Positions 34,201-48,300 of a stretch of 64,000 nt of DNA are shown piece after piece. Within the stretch, counting starts at the first letter, position 1. Each line of letters starts with the position of its first letter. The DNA is taken from positions 62,001-126,000 of the forward strand of contig KB309694.1 of assembly GCA_000328365.1 (NCBI GenBank), read 5' to 3'. The translations under genes were made by a program, and so were the position numbers. A model generated the notes under the pieces. The model was not told the DNA's origin. It saw only the letters and a list, made by a program, of their open reading frames with translations, and did no database searches. This DNA comes from Capitella teleta (lineage: Eukaryota > Annelida > Polychaeta > Capitellidae).

Positions 34201-35035
34201 AACTATTCATTTTCTCCCTCTTTTTGGTTGTGGATTATTTGGTCTCTTATTTTCATGACAAAGATGACAAATGTGTTGTGAAAGCATTATTTATACTGAA
34301 GCCGTCAGTACATGCATTCACTGCACTTCGCAATCAGTTCAACCTCAGCTGGTGTTGTATTCAACATTGTAGTTTGCTTCCTGTTTTGTTTTGTGATTTT
34401 CCTGACGGAGAGCAGATCAGAGAGGAATAATTAAATTAATTAAATGCACTTTTCTCAAAGTAGCTGTGAACAAATCATTTTTGTTGTAATGGTTTTTGGA
34501 CTGAGTTATTCACTTTTGTTGCCAATCTCACGGTGTTAGATTCACAATCATAACGCACTTCTCCTGAACCAGCTGAAGGAACCTCTGTGCACAGAGCTAG
34601 AAGTGGAACAAGATGACCATTGAGACTTCAGCCACTTGCTTCGGAGGCTGCTATGTTTCGGTGTAACCTTTGAGCTTAGGATGGCTATTGGTTAATTAGA
34701 CCTCCATCTTAGCACCGATCTAAATAACAGAATCTTGGAGCATTCATCAGGAAATGTTCATCTCGATCAACTCGTTTGTCTCGATGTGCTCTTCAGTTCT
34801 ACCCAAAATGTGTGGAGCCTATTCTACCGCATGTGTGCACTAATCTTTTTCCGTTGTGAGGTCAATCCTTGATGACCTGGAGAACAGTTGAAAATGAACT
34901 CTGTTGTTGGCTATATCTCGTGAACTTATTTACTTTCTTGGTTAACCAAGAAGCAATAAATAAAACAAACCAAGCTTTTTACGCAATAATTTAATTCGCA
35001 TCAGAAATAATTTTGCAGATATGTTTCAAATGTGT
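34201..35035. other. Spacer with one ATCATAACGCAC word
   Basis: Non-coding. An exact ATCATAACGCAC lies at 34547-34558 in plus orientation. No gene start is recognised just downstream of it. Confidence 0.5.
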
Positions 35036-36556
35036 TCAGTCGAAGAATCTCCCATGAAGCGCGTATGGGGTCCACTTCGGCAGGTATTCGATATTAACGT
35101 CTTCCAGCGTTTTTCCATCCAGTAGCAAGAGGTAGGATGTCCCAGAATTACCATCAAGAACTTCGTGAAGAGGAGATCATCGTCTTCATCCAGGCTTCCA
35201 GGTTTAGGAACAAACCAAGGCTCCGAGGGGAAAGGGTTGTCTTTCGCCCATCGCTTTCTCTTCTCCCCTGACAGAGATCCTTCTTGACGATTTGGGTGTC
35301 CAACATCTGGTACTGACCCCAACTAGTATGTAGATGTAGCACTACTTCCTGATTGCGTATTCCTGGTTGATGACTGACATCTCCAGTCGGCTGAGTGATT
35401 CGAACCCTGCTTCATATTCAAAGTTGTCAATTCTCACGCTTCCTGCGACTCGGTTGATGGTGATACGTTACAGCTGCGATAATATCGACGCTGGCCATTT
35501 TTCATCAGCGGCTCTGAGGTCTTTGAGAGACAGATGGTGCATGAAGCTCATGTTGCTCTATGGGGTGTAATCAGCAATGTCATCTCCATCTTGATAAACG
35601 TTGATATTATACGCAAGAAGAACCTAGCTTCGGTTTGTAGGTGAGTGACCTCTCCTGTGCTGAGGTCGACAACGTACACGTCGGTGATTTTCTAAGGGTG
35701 CCACTCCATGGTATCGAGGACATTCTGGCCGAATTTCAACCAGTTTATGTAAACGGGGTGAGCCAGGAGGATTGCATAATCCTTGGATGCGGCTATTGAA
35801 TGCATGTACGGGATGTCCTTTACCGGGATTGACGCCAGGAACTCTGTTTCTTGTGTCTATTTAATGCGAGCGACATTGACAGAATGCCCAGCGGCGACAA
35901 AGCCAGCGTTTGGCGTGGGCGGAGAGACGCCGCCCACAGTCTTCAGTGTGGACGGATCGATTTCGTAAGTCATCCAGAAATCGCTGAATGCATGAACAGT
36001 TTTGCGCCATATTTCATGGCATTGACATTCGTGTTGTCGATGCCATTCATCAGCGCCTGCGCCCTAACAACTCAGGTGTATGGAAGTTCCATCGGCCCAA
36101 TCAACATGTACGACGCTAGCTCTCTTCGTTTAATCGAGTCCTTGTAGAACTTGGACCTCAGATTAAGCTGTGCGTTGAAGGAAACTGTTCGATCCACCTT
36201 AAAACTGGAAGCTGTGAGCCCCGAGTAGCGACGCTTGCCCAACTCGATCCATGCCATTCTTGACCTGTAAACGCCATCGTTTATATGTCACTCATCCCAA
36301 AACGCATCTGTTAGGCTTAGTTCACGATAGAATTACAGCAAAAGTATGCGACAGTGTGAGTCGAAATTAACCGAATACTCACGTATACACCGTTCATCCA
36401 CTCCGGAATTGGATGTGACATCTCCAGTACATGGTTCTGGAATATCAGGTCGTTTGTGATCAATGCTAATTCAGCCATGGTCGGGGGACGGCTATATGCC
36501 CTGGACGAGGGACTGCCATATGACGTTGGCACCAGCAACAAAAGGAACAACAGCAT
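35036..36556 (-). pseudogene. Decayed carotenoid oxygenase (RPE65/BCO/NinaB family) gene
   Basis: Minus-strand frames together span a full-length carotenoid cleavage oxygenase, an iron enzyme of the beta-propeller family. Exon 1 (36556-36383) encodes a signal peptide (MLLFLLLLVPTSYG) and PIPEWMNGVY, then a clean donor. The body continues in shifted frames: FKVDRTVSFNAQLNLRSKFY, DIPYMHSIAASKDYAI, FMHHLSLKDLR, RLEMSVINQEYA, GTSYLLLLDGKTLEDV and PYALHGRFFD. Three of the four iron-binding histidines are recognisable (YMHS, FMHHL, LHG). Lesions include in-frame stops after LPYT, ARIK, DTMEWHP and near RITINRV, and frame changes near HSAIS and DEDDDLLFT. The first intron junction also fails to hold frame. 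So many lesions make it a pseudogene, not a sequencing slip. It keeps its intron, so it arose by decay of a genomic copy. The substrate would have been a carotenoid or retinoid. Confidence 0.85.
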
Positions 36557-36619
36557 CTGAATGTGGACAATGGTGAGTATATGGTTTCAGCCTTTTTGTG
36601 TTGCTACGTGGATCTCACC

Positions 36620-36628
36620 TATATATAC
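36620..36628 (-). promoter_or_regulatory. TATA-like sequence of the carotenoid oxygenase pseudogene
   Basis: The minus strand reads TGTATATATAGG about 65-75 bases upstream of the former ATG at 36556, a plausible position for a TATA box with a short 5' UTR. Confidence 0.4.
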
Positions 36629-36639
36629 ATCAATATCAG

Positions 36640-39130
36640 GCGAGATGCGAGAGATCATCGCATTGAAAATACGCCCACGATCGGCTGAATAGCAAATGCC
36701 TCATAATAATTGATTCAGTGTAACTGAGACGGAAAATTTGAATACTGTATTATAGCATGTATGTATTATTTAATTCTTTGATTCATATCTATTTGTTAGA
36801 TCCACTTCAATACTGTCTTCTGCCCGGAATCCCTCACTTTGAATGAACGAGATTGATGGAACTGCAGAAGTAGTGGAAGTTAGGCCGAAAGGCATTTGTT
36901 CACTGAATTAATCATTTAAGTTTGCATAATGGATGGTTATAACTAAAAAAAAAATAAAAAATAAAAAATAAAATTAACTATTCAAGAGTTGACGAGTCAT
37001 ATGAAAACTAAATAGCGACAATTTACATTGTCTAAAAATTATGAATAGAAAGGATGATAAATATATAACCTTAATTAAACCTGACCTTAGGGGTGGCGAC
37101 CTGGGTTCAGGATCGCAGATGATATCGTCGGAACCCACAGACCCCCAATAGGTTCAACATGACTTCGAAGCGCGAAACTCCACCAGACGACGCCTTATAG
37201 AGAGGTGTGCGTTTATCCCCATTGAAGCGCCGTATGAAGTAGAATGCGACGGTGTGGTGGAAGAATGGGCTGCACAGGTACCGCAACTTCCAATGAAATA
37301 ATCATTAACACACACTCTTATCATAATTATCATAATTATATCCACGGAAAAATTGGTTTGCACATCTCTAGTGACTTTTCAAAAAAACAGCATATATTGT
37401 AGTTTCTTTTGTTGCTCAGTATATAAATCCGACTTTTTCTCTCGCAGCTTTCCTATCTTTTCCGTATATTGATAATGTGCACATATATCAAGTGACCAAC
37501 TCATAATGATGTCGACGTGATCAAAAAGCACACCATGGTTTTTGACTGCATTGGAACAATCAATTTGGAACCATGGAGAACATCGCCAATAGAACTTTCG
37601 TTGACGTGCTCCACCACAGGGCAAATATACATCAAGTTACTCCGTCAGGGGAGATTATGTAATCTTGCACGCCTGTTACTCGTTACAAGGCGTTTGATTC
37701 AGTCAAAATCGCACCATATGTTGTTCGAAACAAAATACATAATATAGTGTTTGACACTGAGCAAAGTATTATATATTATTTTTAGTGTGGTTTTTGTTGC
37801 CCAAAATTACACATCTATCATAATATGTAGTTTGGTAAGGGTGCTCCAAGCAATATTAGCTACGGTATTTATTGTTTATTGATAGCAATGTGGAAAAATG
37901 TGGAATTGAGAAATAAAAACACAATTTGATATGTTTCCCACACAGAGGCAATCCACAACTTGAAATATGCAAATAAAGGAACATTTAAATCGAAAAATCA
38001 TTTTTCAATAAGCTGAAATTTGACACATTGAATGACGACAATAACTCAATTTTTCTCCGGCCGCAATGGTAAACAGTACCTGTAACACCCAACCGAAAAA
38101 GTTACAGGTGCATTTCTCTCAAACCTAATTATGCCCATTTGGTTTTAACTCTAGTTTCCTTCATTTTGATGACTGTTTACGTGATTTTTTAAAGCTTAAT
38201 TAAATGATTAATTAAGAATTTCTACAATGTTCCACTATTGCGATTCACTTTCAGTATGTATGGGTGCTTCCCCACATACTGTTTAACTGAAACCATTTGT
38301 GTCGCAATTATGTCTACGTTGAATCATATTTTGGACTGCATTATATTGTATATAGAGGCTTGAAATTTCAAGTATGCAAATTAAGGATAGCCCATCTAAT
38401 TATGCATTTATCCAAGTCAAACACAGTAATGTTATGAAATTGATTATAAATTGCAAATCCCTATGTATTTTTCTAATAATAATAATAATAATTCTAATAA
38501 TAATTTCCGAATTTTGAGAGAAATCCTTTTTAACTTATCACGACCCATAATTAGTATTAATGACCGTATCTGTACTTGTNNNNNNNNNNNNNNNNNNNNN
38601 NNNNNNNNNNNNNNNNNNNNNNNNNNNNNNNNNNNNNNNNNNNNNNNNNNNNNNNNNNNNNNNNNNNNNNNNNNNNNNNNNNNNNNNNNNNNNNNNNNNN
38701 NNNNNNNNNNNNNNNNNNNNNNNNNNNNNNNNNNNNNNNNNNNNNNNNNNNNNNNNNNNNNNNNNNNNNNNNNNNNNNCCAATCGTGTCAATGGAAGATG
38801 CGCATCCACATATATATATATTTTTATATTTTTTTTTTTTTTAATATGAATGCGCTAATAATTTACAGACAGATTATGCCACAAAAGACTGGTTCAACAG
38901 ATCTACCTAATTTGATTTTTGGTATTTCAAAAAAAAAAAAAAAAAAAAATTATAGGTCACAAGAACAATGCAAATAGAATTAGCATATAGCATTGATTAC
39001 ATGCAATTCTGAGTCAATTCTCAATCAAAATGATCGAATTCAAAGCAGCATATATTCTGTGCACAGCAGAAGATATGCCAAAGAGTGATGCGTAGAAATA
39101 AAACAGAACGATTTGAAATTCCATTTATGG
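36640..39130. other. Spacer with assembly gap
   Basis: AT-rich DNA, with a gap of N at 38580-38778. At 37150-37270 an open plus frame (RRRLIERCAFIPIEAPYEVE, then CDGVVEEWAAQ) is followed by a gtaccg that could be a donor; I could not assign it. A perfect 9-bp inverted pair (ACCTGTAAC/GTTACAGGT) lies at about 38079-38110. Confidence 0.5.
38580..38778. other. Assembly gap (199 N)
   Basis: A run of N. The frames reported across it are meaningless. Confidence 0.99.
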
Positions 39131-39146
39131 ATTTGGAAACAACAGT

Positions 39147-39152
39147 TTTATT
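39147..39152 (-). terminator. Candidate Musashi poly(A) signal
   Basis: AATAAA on the minus strand, about 3.2 kb after the Musashi stop codon. Other TTTATT words on the plus strand nearer the stop (for example near 40540) are alternatives. Confidence 0.35.
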
Positions 39153-39535
39153 GGCTTTCATCCAAAGATGTTGCACCAGACACAGAGAGATGAAGAAGCA
39201 CAACAAAAATGAAAGGAGAGAGGGGGAGGGGGGAGAGCAATGCTCATGGAGAGACAGAGAGGGGGAGGGGGCATCGAAGCCGCGCAATGATCTCGACAAC
39301 AAACGCAAAAAGAGCAAGATACAAGACTACACCTATTGGCTAAATACTGGCTAAATGGGCTACAGATGGCTAAATGGTTCTGCTTCAGTGTCCTTTATAC
39401 AATGCACATTAAAAAAAAGTTTTTTTCTGGGATCTGTACAAAACAAATATGAGTGAAGTAAGAGGAAGGGAGGGGACAAAGGATGAATGGGAAGCCAAAG
39501 GAAAACGGTGCCCTTCTGGGTCGTCATGTGACCCC

Positions 39536-39551
39536 GGTTGCTATAGCAACC
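39536..39551. promoter_or_regulatory. Perfect RFX X-box palindrome
   Basis: GGTTGCTATAGCAACC is a perfect 16-bp palindrome of the RFX X-box type (GTTGCnnnnGCAAC). A related half-degenerate copy, GTTGCTATGGTTAC, lies at 39747-39760. Confidence 0.55.
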
Positions 39552-42358
39552 AAAACAGTAACCAACACGTTTGAGCACTGCTTCACATCAAACACATGAA
39601 GAAGAAAAGAAATGAGTCACAGATTGAGAGCAAAATGGTTTTAACGTGGCTCAATCCAAGAGTATTCACATCCAGTGTATAAAAGAAAATAAAAACAGGT
39701 TAAAATTAAGTACTCATGTTTTTCACTGTAGGACGTTACGAGCCCTGTTGCTATGGTTACCAGGGGAGCGAGAAAAAAAAATTAAAACAAATCTACAAAC
39801 AATGCTAAAAAGGGTGATCTAAAAACTTTTCTTTGTTCTGCTAATTATTTGGCACAAGTTCTCGTTGCTTGAGGTTTTGAAGAATAAAAAGGAAGTGAAA
39901 AGTAAAACGTGACAAAACGAAAATGTTGTTCAGGAGACGCCAGGGAAGAGTAAAGAGCGACATGTACACATTAGGAATGTCTCAAATATACAGAGCCAAA
40001 TTAACAAATGAGATAAGCCATGATTATTGCTTCAGTAAACCCAAGCGAATCTTCCCTGGTACGCGCGATAAGAGGAAGGGAGAGGGGAGTTACATCGGAT
40101 ATACCCTGTTCCAGGAAGTACAATGAATGGTTGGCGAAAGATTTTCCCGATGTTCAAATTGCTTCGTTTTCTCATCTACTAAAAAGACTATTAAAAAAAA
40201 CCTGCTAGCTCTAAGCTACGTGGTTTTTAACGCTAGTATAATAGCTGCCTGCCATTACCATTCTCATTCAAGCTTGGATATTTCTTATTTTTTTGTAAAA
40301 TAAAAGATGAGTAAAATGAAGGGAATAACAAAAAAAAAAACCACCTTGTGATATGGTAACAAGCCAACAGAGATGTAAGGGGAGGGGTTTATACACAATA
40401 AAGAAACAAAAGATTAATCGAACGGATATGTTTCAACAATACATTGCTTCTTTTTGCTTCGTCTTGATGTGAGACCAGGAGATTATGTACATCGCCAATG
40501 AAGTAACTCTACGTAACAAACTTCAAAATTGATTTATTTTATTGGTTTTTTTTTACTCTAGTTTAAGGTCTAAAAAATCTAAAACAAAAACAACATCACT
40601 TCTCTTTCTGCAGTTCGATGATTGTTTTGGATCCAGAGTCTATCTTTCCGGTCACCATGGCTACTCCATAGCAACGTGCCTAGCAACAGAGGGGGGAAAA
40701 ATATTAAAAGTAATTTGAGCAATGGCAGAAAACCAGAGGATCGAGGTTTTTGCGTTGTTTTGGAAACACAATAAACGTAAAAGTGAGACATATTCGTTTA
40801 GTGAAGACGTGAAAATTACTTTTGAAATATGAAGAAATGATTTCGCTGAAGATATGATTTGAAAAAAGAAGGAATAATAAAGAGGAACGGAAAATGAAAA
40901 TGATATCGGAAATTTCACAAATATACACATGTATATCGGGGGAAGGGGGGGGAGAAAAAAAAAAGGGAAAATATAAGACATGGTACAGAATGATGTAAAT
41001 GTGATATATTTATATATATAATATTTATATAAGAGCATATAATAATAATAATATAAGGTATAACATTGTAAAACATGAATCATAATCATATCCACATAAA
41101 AAGGGGCGCCATGGAGTTACAGACCATAGCCCCGTTTTGTTAAAATACATTATTATTGCTTTCCAATATCAAAACAGACACAAGGTTTTTAATAAACAAT
41201 CAATCATTCCACATCAGAACCACCAGGTAGGTCCCAAACATGAGGTGGGGGGTATAGGGAAGAAATAATCTCACACATGCATCTCCCTTGGGGAAGGGGA
41301 CAATAACAAACTCAGATTGAAGGGGGAGGGGAGTGAGAAAATGGCCAAAACACTGTGTAGGAAATACTGATGAATCTCCAGGCCAAGAAAGAGAAGGAGG
41401 AATCAAACTGGTTTATAAACGAGATCTTCACGACAGGTTGTTAATCTGCGTAGTTATTTGATAAAATAAAAGTAAAAAGGTCTTTTTCATTAAACCAAAA
41501 ATTGTAGCGCAGTTAGGGTAGTAATTCTCAACAAGCAACAGATAACATGTTTAAAAATATTATTTTTGTCTAAAGTAGCCAAGATTGAAGATGTGATGTC
41601 GAAGAGAGTTAAAAAACAAAATTAAATAAAAAAACCTCAAAAATTCAAAAAATGATAAAATGGCAGTCCAATTGTGACGCGAACAGGGGCAAAAATGTAG
41701 TATATGTATATATAGAATTAAGCGCAATGCCAGGTGAAGGAAACCTTCTTTACCATGTTAAAACATAGAATAGTATTTACAACCAGATTCATTACTGTGA
41801 GAAAACTCAGCAGGTTACATGAAGAGAAAAAAAAAAAAAAAAAGGAAAAAAAAAGGTGATGAGATAAAAAGAGACATAATAATAATATGTTTGAGACATT
41901 ATAATATATTCCCTGTAAAAACCATGTACATACACTCACATACCACACAAGACACATCATTAAGGATTGCTTTCTCATTACATATCGACAATAAAACACA
42001 GGAAAATGCACTGCAGTACGCTCCAGTGGTGCTGGTATCAGCCATTGCTAGGCGCTACCGTTTCCATGGCGATCGGCGACTGCTGAAGGAAACATGTCCC
42101 GTCAGATAACTAGAAGCCTGGAATCAGAAAGATTGATGAGAGAGCGATCGATTGCTCGTGATGCACACTAGAGGGCGTTTGCAGCACACAATGTCAAGCG
42201 ATGGTTATAAGAGAATAACGTGTGATAAGCGTGCAACTTTGGATGCGTGACAAGAGCATTAGTACGAGGTTCAAGCACTCATGTATGATGGGAGCCCCGC
42301 CCCTTCCCTCCCCCGGTTTAATCATTAACTGATCGCAGGAGCTACCTTTTGAGTGTCT

Positions 42359-45300
42359 TCAGAGATGGCCGTTTTGAAATGCAGCAGGAATCAGGGTTCC
42401 CTGTGGAAAGCACATCGTCAGCAAAACAAGTATTAGTCGACCCAATTACTCACAGCAATGCTTGCGAATCCAGGGGGCTGGGGGCTGGCCGGCTGCATGT
42501 AGCCCATGCTGTCCTGCGCTGAGCCGTACATGTCAAGGGCGCCGGGACTGGTGGCTGGGGCGAAGCTGCGACCATTGGCTGGGGAGGTGGGTGGTCCATA
42601 CGACTGAGGGTAGCTGTTCATCATATTCACTGAAAGCACACCAGCAGATGTGACCACTGGCGGAGGAAGGAAAGAGGAGGAAGAGGAGGAGGAGGCAGGA
42701 GGAGGTAGGAAGAAGAGGAGGAGGGGAAGAAACATATTCATTAGTCACAACACGCAAGTTTAGTGATTGTCTTTTGAGCAGTGTTATTTACATGCCTTGC
42801 AAAGTTATCGCAAATTATAGAGATGCATTTCAAAGTTAGTTTCTTTGGTGGCCAGACCCATTTGAGAAGAAAATAAGTCAAAAAGACAAAAAGAACTAAC
42901 AAAAGATAACAGAGCACCTTATGATGAAACGAGGGGAACTTGCTATGAATTCACTAAGAGATCACGCAGATACGAAGCTCAGTAAGAGGCCAATAAGTAA
43001 GACTAGAGGCGAGCGCATCAGCCAGGTACCTGAGGAGGCAGCACGATGAAGAGAGTCCCTATGCAGGGGAGAGGTACTCAGGGGCAGAGGAGATGGGTCG
43101 CTCCTTGGTACAGCTCCAGCTGCCAGGTGGCCGAGGCCTCCAGCTGCGGCAGCAGCTGCAGCCATTTGGTTGGCCATCTGGTTGGCAGCCATTGTTTGTG
43201 ATTGAATGGTCGTGTAATCAGCTCCGTAGTAAGCCGCTGCAGCCGCCGCGGCTGTCAGGCGGTCAGCTGCAGTGCCGGTGGTTTGGGTGGAAGCTGCAGT
43301 GGGGAGGTAGCCGTAGCCAGACAAGCCTACAACAGGAGGGTGCAAAAGGAGGCTTAGTAAGGTCGCTCGATCGACCTCACCCATTTCACGCTTTTTGATT
43401 GATACAGCACACCATAGAGTAAGGGGGGACGGGGGGCTATGTCTGTTTTTGGGGGGTTTTCAGGGATGGAGATGGGGGGAGATGGTCTAAGGTATCATGG
43501 CTTCTGCTCAAATGAAAGAAGTGGCCTAATCATAAGCTGTGAGTAAACATGAAAATTCTAAGATAATTCAGAAGAGGCCACTTAACATCAACATGCAGAC
43601 ATCGAATGATGGGGGGATGAGGGGAATAACCAAAAGCACTATTTGACTACAGGAAGCAGGGAAGAAGAAGAGTTACGTGTGCTGTGCAGCATATCAAATC
43701 ATGCAACCAATCAAGAGGCTCCAAAATGGGTCAGGTCATGATAGAGGGGTCAAGAGGTGAAACCAGTTGACCCCTTGTTCAGTATGCACAAGCATAATAA
43801 CCTTAGTGCTCAACAGTATCAGCGGTTAGTAAATATGTAAACAGATACAAATAATTAGGTTACGTAAAAATGAAGCTTTCAATGTAGAGCAGAAAGGTGA
43901 CATTCAACAGTTATGACAAAATACACATAAATACGGCTGATAATATGAGCGGTTAATTGAAGCCTAAAACACCATGGAGGGAAAGACACAGCTAACTGAA
44001 CTAAAGGACGCCTGAAATATGCACCCTGCAAATTCATAGCAAGAACTTCAGTAAGAAAATCATAAAAATGGATTCGATCGGGAGAGAAATAGAAAGAGAG
44101 GGCGGGGCCCAGTCGAAAGGGGCGGGGCATAGTGATGGCGACATTAGTGGCTGCGGTTATAGAAATAAAAACCCCAAGAAAATAATATAAATATTCGCCC
44201 ATCATACATGATGATTAGTGCTGCCAGAAGACACACAAGACACGTAAGGTGAGACGACGCAAAAGGTTAATAGGTGCAGACAGAGGAAGGGAGCAAGCAG
44301 CCAAAGACGAGAAGCCAGCAACATCCGCGTTTTGTTCTTACCATGAGGGGCCAGGCCGAGGTAGCCACCAGCACGGAGAGAGCCAGCGTGGCCGCGAGGG
44401 GCCCTGACTCCACGACTGCCAACAGAGGAGGGTGCGCCAAAGGGAAAACCAAAGCCTGTGGGAGGCAGTAAAAACGGAGCGTGTAGCTCTTGAAGAAGAA
44501 GAAGAAGAAGAAGATTTGGGAGAAGAAGAGGAATTAATGCCGGTAAAGGAGGAGAGGGAAGAAGCAATCCATCAAAAATGCACAACCGTCTGTTTTAGGC
44601 ATGCGCTAAAATAAATTAAAAACTAACCAACAACCTAACAGCATGGTTACATCACTAAGAGGACAACGATCATCTGTTGATAATTATGCGCATACAACAG
44701 TTGATTATAATAATAAGCCACACCCACAGCCACTTTTGACCAATCACAGAAGAGACGGAGGAATTGGGGCAATTTCAACAGAGTAACATCAAGAAGACAT
44801 TGATAAATTGAAGATAGGGGCGCAAGAGGGGTGGGGGGGGGAATATGATACAGGACAGCGAGATGCAAGAATAAAGATAAGGGTCTGAAGAACGCACAAC
44901 ATGAACATCTAACAATGCGTCCTACGCCAACTGGTCTTATTCCCTCCAGATGTTTCTTCAAATGCTCAATAATCAACATTTCATCAAACTAGAGGGTCTC
45001 CAAATGCACTTGAATTTGACAATATATGAAGTGCACTTGGTGACCTCAAGGGATCATCTCAAACAACATGCAACGTCCAAAAGAACTTACTGAGGTCTCG
45101 TTTCTGCAGAACATCAAGAGCTTTCGCCAGAAATTTTTCATATTAGCTGGGACAAAGCTGTCTGATTGAGCGATCTTTCTCTCTCAAGAAAACAAAATAA
45201 AGACACATGCTCTTTTTCTTTCTTTTTTTTTTTTTTGACCCAAGCAAAAAGAGTCGCCAAGCGCAATCACCACAGCAACGTGTTACCCACCTGGAAAGTA

Positions 45301-48300
45301 GTACCCCGTAGGAATGGGATAGGTGCTTCTGCTCCCCCCGCTGTACACGTAGGGGAAGCCAGCAGGTAGGAACCCTGGGAGCGTGAAAGACAAGTCATCA
45401 TCAACTATAGAGGAAGGCAAAAAAAACGAGCACAGAAATAGGAAGAGAGTTCATTCGGGTCGGGGACGCGGAACACACCTGAACCCTGCGGCATCATCAC
45501 CTCCTTCGGCTGCGCCTTCTTGCACTCGACCTGCGAAAGAACGAAATTCACTACCATACTCAGAACATTCGATTTACTACAAAAACACATTTCCAGTACA
45601 AATCGTAACGCACTCGGGATGTCACAAAATCATAACGCACTTTGATGCGTTATGCTTTAATAAGATGCGTTATGATATCATCGATCGGCGTGATTGAACT
45701 GATTGAAGTGCTCTTGCGTTGCTGTAACACGTACAGGGAACAAGAGCCGTTGAAAAGCAAACTCGCTTGTTTGCTCTCCATGACGAGACATAAACAGAGC
45801 GGTGAGAAAAGCTCACAGCGTGAGTCTATTCGCCGACACGAGCATCCATCGATCGGCGCCATTACGCTTTGGTGGCATTTCCTGCACAAGAACGCCGATC
45901 ATGAAGCCATTTCCTGCGAGGAAAGCAGTTCCCTTCCCTCCGCGCTTCGCTTTCCCAGGACGCCCCATTCACACATTGAAGCATTCATACTCACCATTTT
46001 GTTATTGATTTCATGGAAATGAATTTCACAGACTTTATCCACAACATCTTCATTCTCGAATGTGACGAACGCGAATCCTGTAATAAGAGAAAAAAAAATA
46101 AAAAATAAACACGTTTGCCTCTGGTGTGATGTGAACACGAAGGGGCACACGGGAGGGGAGGGGGAGGGGATCAATGCGGCCATTTTACTGAGCGTCGTCC
46201 ACATAAAAGGATTGCCGGACGGCTATCTCGCGCCGCCAGACGAACGGTTCAAGGCGACGGAGCGGAGCGCTGCCGACACGCACTGCTTTGTGAAGAAATC
46301 TTGTTCATGCGTCGATGCAAACGAACGCAGATTCAGCTGCGATCAGAGGAAAAGCGGAGAAAAACAGCGACGACTGCGTTTACGAGGCAATAAAACGCGA
46401 CGAAATGGCGGCGAACTCAGTCGTGGAACAAAACCGACATGGAATGCGAAGGACGGGTTTAGCCGCCCGATTGGCTCACTGATGATCAGCATTGGCATCA
46501 TAACGTACTTTCGTCAGCGTCATAAAAGGCGTGCATCATAACGCATTTCGAAGCAATATTCAATTATCCAGCCTTCTATGATTGTAGCAAACAGTTTCCC
46601 GTGACGCAACCCTGCTTCCAACACCTGAGGCAATGTACACACAACGGATTAAACGCGCCCTCCGCAAACACCCGGCGTATGGCAGCACTGCGCCACCGAC
46701 AGGCGCCCAAATGACGAGCAAGCGCCTAAAAACAGCGATGACAATCAATGAATCTCGTCAGCGTCCCTCGCGGCACGGATGCCCGTCGCTTGCTTCGTTG
46801 CTAGGCAACAAATTACACGCCGACGGAGTAAAAACTCATCCCGAGAAGTCTGCTATCAAATTCGCACGCTCCGCTGAGCGCGATCGTCGGGCAGCAGATT
46901 AGGCAGGCGGCTCAACGAGCGGCCAGTCGGTCGGCTGAACAGCGCTTTTGTTCCGCTGATGTTAAGACGCATTAAAAGCGGACTGCGACGCGACCAATGC
47001 CGATGAATGGAAGCCATCGACCCCAGCACATGCATCACGCCGTGATGGAACATCGGGCGACGACCGAAGTCATGCATCACGCGCATCACGTCCTTCAAAT
47101 CGATCGGAATCACAGCTGTGATCGAATCAGCGCCGCCGCACAGACCGACGTCTCTTGACCGAGCAAAGCGTATTTGCGCTAAAACACAAACGATACAAAT
47201 ATTTGCAGTCTGCAGATGTGCAGCTATCAGGTGTCGTAGCTCTCACCCGACGCCCACAGCGCCACCATGCGACCTAACACACGGATTACGTAACAGGCGC
47301 ACCCTGGTGGCACACATAGCACCTCGAGCGAATAGCGTGCCACGAGAGTCCCGCACCTTGCGCTCACGAATCAACATGGCTCAACGTCGCCGCATCTCGG
47401 GTGCAAATGTCAGTCACCAGGTGGGGTGACGGGAAGTCCGCGCGCGGCGGGAGGGGGCAGGAAGCCGACTGACAGCCGCATTACGACGTGCATTAGCCGC
47501 TACACCCTCCCTCACCCCACAACGCATGTCAACAACGCGAAACAGAAATCAGCGCAATTCGGCGTCCCGCACAGGCGAGCGCCATGGCAACGGCCGCATC
47601 TCAGCTGCTGAAATATACAGCGGCACATTTCAGCACATGGAGCAATTAGTGTCGCGGGATGACGGCGGGGGCTGAAGAGGAGGACGAGGAGGAGGAGGCT
47701 GGGCGATAAACAGCGCAATTCGCGGGTGCTGCTCGCATGCCGGGGGGACATCGGCGGACGCTTCATTACTCGGTGCGGTGGCATCTGCGCCGCTGAGTGG
47801 AAGCAGCGTGATGCACGAAAACGTATTAGCCGCTTATGTTGCAGCACACATTAGACGACGCGACAGCATCGAAGACGCCGCCGACGCGCTCTCGAAAGCG
47901 ACGACATTGTCAGATGCGCTCATCAAAGCGTTTCATTCAACTAGCGTCGTCTGGAACCAGGGTTCAGTGACGTCATACCCGATTAGAGCTCAAAGAGAAC
48001 AAAATGACGACCTCCTTGGTCAGCCAACCTCAAGGTCGTGAGTTGAAAGGGTCAGAGTTCATAGGGCTGACTCACTGCGGGATAAACAAGATGTCGGAGA
48101 GGGAAGCACCGGAGCGGAAAGCCCGTGCGCCCCCCGAAGCGGCGGCCAGATGTCATCACCGAACAAGACCACGCCCCTTTAAAAAGTAGGTCATGGCGAG
48201 TAACACAGTGCAGCCCTAGTACCGCGAACTGACTTCCTTCCTCCTGGGCCAATCAAGTGAACGAGATAAGCGCAATAGAAACGCGACAAAGTGAGCATAA

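Larger units (their letters stand above)
39131..42358 (-). other. Probable long 3' UTR of Musashi
   Basis: About 3.2 kb of non-coding DNA after the Musashi stop. On the minus strand the first good AATAAA far downstream is at 39152-39147. The stretch lacks coding frames with domain support and holds two RFX-like palindromes (39536-39551 and 39747-39760). Musashi genes often have long 3' UTRs; the exact end here is inferred. Confidence 0.4.

Noticed and set aside
37150-37282. Plus-strand open stretch RRRLIERCAFIPIEAPYEVE with possible donor gtaccg
   Set aside because: No acceptor, start or partner exon, and no family recognised. Too short to call.
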